Origin: JAGOTP01 sp964415465
GTDB taxonomy: Bacteria > Patescibacteriota > Patescibacteriia > 2-12-FULL-60-25
Length of the DNA stretch: 10,788 nucleotides
Direction of reading: 5' to 3'
Assembly: GCA_964415465.1 (NCBI GenBank)
Contig: CAYQAL010000026.1
Location: 1-10,788, forward strand
Shown here piece after piece: positions 6,809 through 10,788 of the stretch. The number at the start of each line of letters is the position of its first letter. The first letter of the stretch is position 1. The translations under genes were made by a program, and so were the position numbers. The notes under the pieces are model-generated. The model saw only the letters and a list, made by a program, of their open reading frames with translations, had not been told where the DNA came from and did not search any database.

Positions 6809-7312
6809 ATGAGTCTCCGTTTGCTGGGGATCGACCCAGGGTTCGATCGAACCGGAATTGGGATTGTGGACCACGCTGGTGGAAAGATGGCCTGGGTGTG
6901 GCATGGGTGCATCCAAACGAGTGCGAAAGACCCGTTGTCCGTGCGTCTTCAACAAGTTCGGGATGGGCTAAAACAGGTTTTAGAACGAGCCAAGCCAGAT
7001 GCAGCCGTGGTAGAGCGATTGTTTTTCCAAAAAAATGTCACAACAGCGCTCGATGTTGGGATGGCGCGCGGTGTGACGCTCGTTGCCTTGGCGGATGCAA
7101 ACGTCTCTTTGATTGAGCTCACGCCGAACCAGGTGAAACAGGGAATTGCGGGGTACGGAGCGGCCGATAAAAAACAGGTTCAGGAGATGGTTCAGCGTTT
7201 ACTGAAGCTACAAGAGATTCCAAAGCCAGATGACGCTGCCGATGCGTTAGCGCTGGCGATTGTTGGTGGGCCATTGGCGCAAACAGCTTTGCTCACAAGA
7301 GGGACGAAATAA
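6809..7312 (+). CDS. ruvC: Crossover junction endodeoxyribonuclease RuvC
   Basis: Holliday-junction resolvase that nicks symmetrical strands of four-way DNA junctions as a magnesium-dependent dimer, usually loaded by RuvAB. The 167-residue length is normal. The RNase H-like fold motifs are all present: LGIDPG with Asp9, VVERLFF with Glu69, and PDDAADALALAI with Asp142 and Asp145. These match the E. coli catalytic residues 7, 66, 138 and 141, so an active enzyme is expected. The segment FFQKNVTTALDVGMARG (72-88) is also family-typical. The ATG at 6809 lies 6 bases after the previous stop and has no Shine-Dalgarno, so it is probably translated from the same message as the 5765 gene. ruvA and ruvB are not next to it. 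Confidence 0.97.
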   Translation: MSLRLLGIDPGFDRTGIGIVDHAGGKMAWVWHGCIQTSAKDPLSVRLQQVRDGLKQVLERAKPDAAVVERLFFQKNVTTALDVGMARGVTLVALADANVSLIELTPNQVKQGIAGYGAADKKQVQEMVQRLLKLQEIPKPDDAADALALAIVGGPLAQTALLTRGTK

Positions 7313-7336
7313 GGAACCTGTCCTTGGTCATTTTTT
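7311..7336 (+). terminator. Weak terminator-like element after ruvC
   Basis: AAGGA (7311-7315) can pair with TCCTT (7321-7325) around ACCTG, and a run of six T follows at 7331-7336 after five other bases. The stem is short and the T-run is displaced, so termination here is uncertain. Confidence 0.3.
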
Positions 7337-7356
7337 ACGCAAAAAAGAATATTTTA

Positions 7357-7385
7357 TTGACAAAATGCCAGTTTTTTAGTAGATT
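7357..7385 (+). promoter_or_regulatory. Near-consensus promoter of the 7467 gene
   Basis: A perfect -35, TTGACA (7357-7362), is followed after 17 bases by TAGATT (7380-7385). AT-rich sequence upstream (7331-7356) could act as an UP-like element. Start of transcription is expected near 7392. This is the best promoter in the window. Confidence 0.85.
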
Positions 7386-7391
7386 CTTGGC

Positions 7392-7466
7392 CCGACTTTT
7401 GAGACGTCTCTCGTAAGTCGCAAGGGCGTTTCTCCCTGTGGGCGTTGCTCACAAGAAAGGCATTTC
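7392..7466 (+). promoter_or_regulatory. Structured 5' leader with Shine-Dalgarno
   Basis: The predicted leader is about 75 bases, unlike the near-leaderless messages elsewhere in the window. It contains an outer pair CGACTT (7393-7398) with AAGTCG (7415-7420) enclosing the perfect palindrome GAGACGTCTC (7401-7410). A second hairpin, TGTGGGC (7437-7443) with GCTCACA (7447-7453), has a GTT loop and one G-U pair. Just after it, AAAGG (7456-7460) could pair with the usual CCUUU near the 16S rRNA 3' end, 6 bases before the ATG. Such a layout allows control of translation by the leader, but no known riboswitch or attenuator is recognised. Confidence 0.55.
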
Positions 7467-7946
7467 ATGACGACGTGGGGTTGGCTGTTGGCGCAGTTGT
7501 CTCTTCTCAGTGGGGATACGCTGGTGACCTGTTACGAGCAACGGTTCATGCCTGAGCTCGTCGCTGGGCGGCGGTATCAAGCGGTTCGCATCGGTGACGG
7601 TGCGGAGACGGCTGAGGTGAAGGAAGCGCTGAAAGGGGGTGACGGAAGGATCCCGGTGCTGGTCCAGTTCCTCGGGGTATCGTCTGATCCCCCGAATGAG
7701 CTCGATATCGCCAGACTTCTCGCTGATCTCCCGGTGGGGATCGGGGTCGTGAAGGTGGTGGCACACACGCTCTTTTTCATCGACGCTGACCAGCGGGAGG
7801 GAGTTCTGGAGAAGTTCAGCGCGCTCCCCGGCTCGGATGATGAATCGCAGACCTGGGAGATCGGTCCGGGAGTGCGAGTCGCGCGGCTCCTGCCCAACCG
7901 GCTCGTCTGCATTGCGCGGGTCGCTCGCGTTCCCTACGCGGGCTGA
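7467..7946 (+). CDS. Unrecognised GC-rich orphan protein
   Basis: A 159-residue protein starting MTTWGWLLAQLSLLSGDTL and ending in TGA; no family is recognised. The start is supported by the only clear Shine-Dalgarno in the window (AAAGG, 6-base spacing) and by a near-consensus promoter upstream. The sequence looks soluble, with alternating strand-like stretches (RIPVLVQFLGV, GVVKVVAHTLFFIDA) and an acidic, helical middle. The N-terminal WGWLLAQLSLL is hydrophobic but lacks basic residues, so it is not a normal signal peptide. Composition differs sharply from neighbours. Two 60-base samples counted inside the gene are about 67 and 60 percent GC, and its nine prolines use CCC, CCG or CCT but never CCA, the dominant proline codon in rpoC. 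The strong third-position GC bias supports real coding on this strand. A long reverse-strand frame over the same bases is a by-product of that bias. Recent acquisition or a distinct expression class are both possible. Confidence 0.7.
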   Translation: MTTWGWLLAQLSLLSGDTLVTCYEQRFMPELVAGRRYQAVRIGDGAETAEVKEALKGGDGRIPVLVQFLGVSSDPPNELDIARLLADLPVGIGVVKVVAHTLFFIDADQREGVLEKFSALPGSDDESQTWEIGPGVRVARLLPNRLVCIARVARVPYAG

Positions 7947-7972
7947 GCGCATCGGACAACGGTCTCTCTCGG

Positions 7973-8001
7973 GGGAGGGCGGCGGCACTCGCTGCCCTCC
8001 C
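7973..8001 (+). terminator. GC-rich hairpin after the 7467 gene
   Basis: GGGAGGGCGGC (7973-7983) pairs with GCTGCCCTCCC (7991-8001), 11 bp with one G-U, around a 7-base loop. No T-run follows, so it is either a non-classical terminator or an end-protecting or processing hairpin. It starts 26 bases after the stop codon. Confidence 0.45.
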
Positions 8002-8064
8002 AACCGAACCTTGACGGATATGTACGCATGTCCTTCGTGGCTCGGAAAAACCCACAAAAATCGC

Positions 8065-8093
8065 TTGTGAAGTCGCGGCACGCTTGATACAAT
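8065..8093 (+). promoter_or_regulatory. Promoter of the MBL-fold gene
   Basis: TTGTGA (8065-8070) and TACAAT (8088-8093) are separated by 17 bases, a good sigma-70 type match. Transcription should start near 8100, leaving about 25 T-rich bases before the ATG at 8125 and no Shine-Dalgarno. It may also drive the downstream membrane-protein gene and gyrA, since no terminator or clear promoter is seen between them. Confidence 0.75.
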
Positions 8094-8124
8094 TTATCCG
8101 TTATTTTGGATCATTTTTTCACGT

Positions 8125-8766
8125 ATGCACTTGTATTGGCATGGCCTTACCTCTGTCCGAATTGAAGCGTCTTTAGGGGATACCTCGTGTACGTTGCTGA
8201 CCGATCCGTATGGGTCAGAAAGCGGGCTGCGTTTTCCACGAACGCTCGAGCCAAACGTGCTTGTCTTGTCTCATCAAAATCGCGAATTGTTTGCGTTAGA
8301 TGCCTTGAAAAACAGCCCATTCCTCATTGCCGACCCAGGTGAATATGAGGTGCAGGGCGCGTTTGTGTTTGGAACGACCATGCAAGAGGAGGGGGCGAAA
8401 CACCCGTTTCCCTTGATGTATCGATTTGAAATTGAAGGAATGTCCATCGGGTTTATCGGGGGGGCTTCTAAGGCGCCTTCTACTGAAGCGCTTGGTCGCC
8501 TGGAGAATATCGATATTCTCTTACTGCCAGTTGGTGGAGGTCAGTATCTTGATGCGAAAAAAGCCACGGAAGTGGTCCATGCGCTTGAGCCGCGCATTGT
8601 TGTCCCGCTCGCTTTCGCGATTGAGGGCTTTGAACTACCGCTGGCTTCTGTTGATGCCTTCTGTAAAGAAGTGGGCGGTAAGCGCGAGGATGGAAACAAG
8701 CTCAAGCTCTCGCGGAAAGACCTGCCCGCAGACGAATTGGTGGTGCAGGTGCTTGAGCGAACCTAG
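8125..8766 (+). CDS. Degenerate MBL-fold protein lacking metal ligands
   Basis: A 213-residue protein of the UPF0173-like metallo-beta-lactamase fold. Fold landmarks remain: MHLYWHGLTSVRIE at the start, LLTDPYG (24-30), LVLSH (46-50), ADPGEYEVQGAFVFG (69-83), ENIDILLLPVGGGQYLDAKKA (127-147) and LEPRIVVPLAF (154-164). The metal-binding residues of active members are gone. The HxHxDH motif reads HQNREL (50-55), the later Asp position falls in FIGGAS (110-115), and the PMH histidine is Ala in PLAF (161-164). It is therefore unlikely to be a metal-dependent hydrolase and may be a structural or binding protein. Degenerate MBL-fold genes just before gyrA are, as I recall, common in Parcubacteria, so the family as a whole may be non-catalytic. 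It has its own promoter and runs into the gyrA cluster. Confidence 0.85.
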   Translation: MHLYWHGLTSVRIEASLGDTSCTLLTDPYGSESGLRFPRTLEPNVLVLSHQNRELFALDALKNSPFLIADPGEYEVQGAFVFGTTMQEEGAKHPFPLMYRFEIEGMSIGFIGGASKAPSTEALGRLENIDILLLPVGGGQYLDAKKATEVVHALEPRIVVPLAFAIEGFELPLASVDAFCKEVGGKREDGNKLKLSRKDLPADELVVQVLERT

Positions 8767-8812
8767 TGTGAGTTAGTTGGGGTGTTCCTTCGTCGTTGAT
8801 CTTTTGACTTCT

Positions 8813-9331
8813 ATGCCACGTACACGCTCTCAGGCTTCGCCGCCCCCTCGCCGCTCTGGAACAGAACGTCCGCGTTCTGTTCGCGGACTGACGCATCGAC
8901 CCCCACGGTCTATGAAGAAGACTGCCCCTGTGAAAAAGCCCGTTCATAAAAAAGAAGTTGTAGAACTTCCGGCAGCAGAGCGGGAAGAGCGAGTAGCTGC
9001 GTTACCTGGCGAAACGAAACAGGAGCTCATCCAGCGTCATGCGGAAGCGCGAGCCGAGCGTCAGCATCCGTCCGGTTTTGGAGGGCTCGGGATCGTAATC
9101 GTAGCAATCACGTGTCTCTTGATTTTTGGAGCGTGGTGGCTCTTGCCAGACCCATTCGCTTCATCAAAGCCGATCGTCACAGCTCCTGCGTTTGTTGCTG
9201 AAACAGCGCCAACCTCAACCGTACAGTTTGTTCCCGTAAGTTCTCCAACTTCCACTGACTCAGTTCCCACTTCCACGGAACGTCGTCTCTTGCTTCCACT
9301 TACTTCAACCTCTTCTCAATCGTCCCCCTAA
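8813..9331 (+). CDS. Small single-pass membrane protein before gyrA
   Basis: A 172-residue protein of unknown function. The ATG at 8813 (MPRTRSQAS) is the first in frame. An alternative ATG at 8912 would start MKKTAPVKK; neither has a Shine-Dalgarno. Three parts are visible. The first is a strongly basic, Pro/Ser/Arg-rich N-terminus (1-47), followed by a charged helical stretch (48-85). The second is one transmembrane helix, GLGIVIVAITCLLIFGAWWLL (about 91-111). The third is a Thr/Ser/Pro-rich tail (112-172) with four TST units at APTST, SPTST, VPTST and PLTST. The positive-inside rule puts the N-terminus in the cytoplasm and the tail outside. It lies 46 bases after the MBL-fold gene and 27 bases before gyrA, and is probably cotranscribed with them. 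The basic cytoplasmic part could contact nucleic acid or ribosomes, but nothing shows this directly. Confidence 0.75.
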   Translation: MPRTRSQASPPPRRSGTERPRSVRGLTHRPPRSMKKTAPVKKPVHKKEVVELPAAEREERVAALPGETKQELIQRHAEARAERQHPSGFGGLGIVIVAITCLLIFGAWWLLPDPFASSKPIVTAPAFVAETAPTSTVQFVPVSSPTSTDSVPTSTERRLLLPLTSTSSQSSP

Positions 9332-9358
9332 CCGTTTCACGCTTGTCTCTGAACTCTT

Positions 9359-10788
9359 ATGCCAGACGAATCTCCTCTAGCTATTCCAATCGGTCGCGTT
9401 GAAGCCTCGCCTCTTGTCGAGGAGATTCAGCAATCGTTTTTGAGCTATGCCATGTCGGTCATCGTGGACCGTGCGTTGCCAGATGTCCGCGATGGGTTGA
9501 AGCCAGTGCACCGCCGTATTTTGTACTCGATGTGGTCAACAGGGTTGCGCGCGGGTTCGCGTTTCAAGAAATGTGCCACCGTGGTTGGAGACGTGCTCGC
9601 CAAGTATCACCCACACGGTGACGTCGCGGTGTACGATGCGCTTGCTCGTATGGTGCAAGAGTTTTCGCTCCGCTATCCACTCGTCCATGGCCAAGGAAAC
9701 TTCGGTTCGATCGATGGAGATAGTCCAGCGGCTTATCGTTACACTGAAGCCAAGTTACGCGCTGTTGCAGAGGAATTGCTGTTTGATATCGATAAAGACA
9801 CTGTAGATTTTCGTGGAAACTACGATGGATCGAATAAAGAGCCGAGTGTGTTGCCTGCCAAGCGCCCAAACCTGCTCTTGAATGGAACGCTTGGGATCGC
9901 GGTTGGTATGGCGACGAATATCCCTCCACATAACTTAACGGAGTTGTGTAATGCGACTGCCGCCATCATCGAAAATCCAGAGATTTCGATCGATGAGCTG
10001 ATGGTCCATATGCCAGGACCTGATTTCCCAACGGGCGGCATCATCTACGATAAGCAGGCGATGTATACGGCGTACACAACTGGCCGCGGCGGGATTGTGA
10101 TGCGTGCGAAGACGGAGATCGTTGAAAATAAAGCGGGCCAATTCCAGATTATCGTGACGGAAATCCCATACCAGGTGAACAAGGCAACCTTGCTCGAAAA
10201 GATTGCTGATTTGGTCAACGAGAAAAAGATTGAGGGGATTCGTGATCTCCGCGATGAATCCAACAAAGAAGGAATCCGTATCGTCGTTGAGCTGAAGAAA
10301 GATGCCTATCCAAAGAAGGTCTTGAACCATTTGTTCAAGCTCACCCAGCTTCAGGAAACGTTCCACGTAAACATGTTGGCGTTGGTGGACGGCATCCAGC
10401 CACGCGTGCTCACGGTCAAGAATATTCTGGAGGAGTACGTGAAGCATCGCCAAGTGGTGGTGCGTCGCCGCACGCAATTTGATCTCACCAAAGCTCAAGA
10501 ACGCGCTCATATTTTGGAAGGCTTGCGCATCGCTTTGCTTCATATCGATGAAATCATCGCGACGATCAAGAAGTCCAAGGATAAAGACGAGGCGAAGGCG
10601 AACTTGATGACCAAGTTTAAGTTATCTGAACTGCAATCCATCGCCATTTTGGAAATGCGCTTGCAGGCCTTGGCCAACCTTGAGCGTTTGAAGGTCGAAC
10701 AAGAATACGAAGAAAAGATGAAGCTCATCGCCGAGCTCGAAGCGATTTTGAAGTCCGAGAAGCGCATGCGTGACATCATCAAGAAAGA
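9359..10788 (+). CDS. gyrA: DNA gyrase subunit A (3' end missing)
   Basis: Breakage-reunion subunit of type II topoisomerase, which with GyrB introduces negative supercoils using ATP. The frame is open to the window end, giving 476 codons of an expected 800 or more. The N-terminus has the family core SFLSYAMSVIVDRALPDVRDGLKPVHRRILY. The winged-helix region KYHPHGDVAVYD (83-94) is followed by HGQGNFGSIDGDS. The catalytic Tyr is residue 128 in AAYRYTE, equal to E. coli Tyr122, an offset of six. The DNA-bending isoleucine region GIAVGMATNIPPHNL is intact. The coiled-coil tower begins near the window end. At the quinolone-contact positions, E. coli Ser83 is Val89 while Asp87 is kept as Asp93. Arg68 of E. 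coli is Thr. The start at 9359 has no Shine-Dalgarno and no clear promoter. The C-terminal GyrA box is outside the window, so ParC cannot be fully excluded. Confidence 0.93.
   Translation, partial: MPDESPLAIPIGRVEASPLVEEIQQSFLSYAMSVIVDRALPDVRDGLKPVHRRILYSMWSTGLRAGSRFKKCATVVGDVLAKYHPHGDVAVYDALARMVQEFSLRYPLVHGQGNFGSIDGDSPAAYRYTEAKLRAVAEELLFDIDKDTVDFRGNYDGSNKEPSVLPAKRPNLLLNGTLGIAVGMATNIPPHNLTELCNATAAIIENPEISIDELMVHMPGPDFPTGGIIYDKQAMYTAYTTGRGGIVMRAKTEIVENKAGQFQIIVTEIPYQVNKATLLEKIADLVNEKKIEGIRDLRDESNKEGIRIVVELKKDAYPKKVLNHLFKLTQLQETFHVNMLALVDGIQPRVLTVKNILEEYVKHRQVVVRRRTQFDLTKAQERAHILEGLRIALLHIDEIIATIKKSKDKDEAKANLMTKFKLSELQSIAILEMRLQALANLERLKVEQEYEEKMKLIAELEAILKSEKRMRDIIKK

Noticed and set aside
7415..8076. 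Direct repeat AAGTCGC at 7415-7421 and 8070-8076 flanking the GC-rich gene, as possible insertion-site duplication.
   Set aside because: Seven bases repeated within about 650 is expected by chance often enough, and no terminal inverted repeats or mobility gene accompany it.
7449..8081. A 210-residue open frame on the minus strand covering the GC-rich gene.
   Set aside because: Its translation is rich in Arg, Pro and His with no domain character, and the + strand frame has a promoter, Shine-Dalgarno and strong third-position GC bias. It is a by-product of that bias.
7392..8100. Possibility that the GC-rich region is an RNA gene such as tmRNA or RNase P RNA.
   Set aside because: I looked for the conserved GAGGAAAGTCC-type core of RNase P RNA and the tmRNA 5' end and CCA-type 3' end and saw neither; codon-position bias fits protein coding.
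1..10788. Alternative genetic code with UGA as glycine.
   Set aside because: TGA serves as the stop at 7944-7946 and no conserved protein here is interrupted by TGA, so the standard bacterial code fits.
1..10788. CRISPR arrays, tRNA or rRNA genes, insertion sequences.
   Set aside because: No regularly spaced repeats, cloverleaf-like segments, rRNA signature stretches or transposase motifs were seen on either strand.

Overview
This 10.8 kb window looks like a housekeeping stretch of a Candidate Phyla Radiation (Patescibacteria, probably Parcubacteria-like) genome. That placement is an inference from four things. The genes are compact and all on the + strand. The layout includes a degenerate MBL-fold gene plus a small membrane protein just before gyrA. 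One surface-type protein matches a domain style I associate with that group. Shine-Dalgarno signals are nearly absent. TGA is used as a stop (position 7944), so there is no sign of the UGA-glycine code of Gracilibacteria/SR1. A 100-N block at 4271-4370 marks a scaffold gap.

Layout. Positions 1-2904 hold the 3' two thirds of rpoC (RNA polymerase beta'). A terminator hairpin overlaps an extended -10 promoter that drives an unrecognised, possibly lipid-anchored 395-residue protein (2976-4163), which is closed by a terminator. After the gap comes the 3' end of a probable surface repeat-domain protein (4371-4901) with a very strong terminator. yebC (5001-5723) follows, then an unrecognised protein built from three divergent copies of a roughly 67-residue domain (5765-6802), which is followed 6 bases later by ruvC (6809-7312). 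Next is a GC-rich orphan gene (7467-7946) with its own near-consensus promoter, structured leader and the window's only convincing Shine-Dalgarno site. Then come a degenerate MBL-fold protein without metal ligands (8125-8766), a small single-pass membrane protein (8813-9331) and the first 476 codons of gyrA (9359 to the window end).

How the genes relate. Transcription (rpoC), translation and stalling relief (yebC), Holliday-junction resolution (ruvC) and DNA supercoiling (gyrA) are core functions. Unknown proteins sit between them in the same orientation. Several promoters lie so close to their ATG that the transcripts would be leaderless or nearly so, whereas the orphan gene at 7467 uses a long leader with a Shine-Dalgarno.

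The best candidates for something undescribed are the three-repeat protein between yebC and ruvC, the compositionally foreign orphan gene with its structured leader, and the metal-site-free MBL-fold protein upstream of gyrA.
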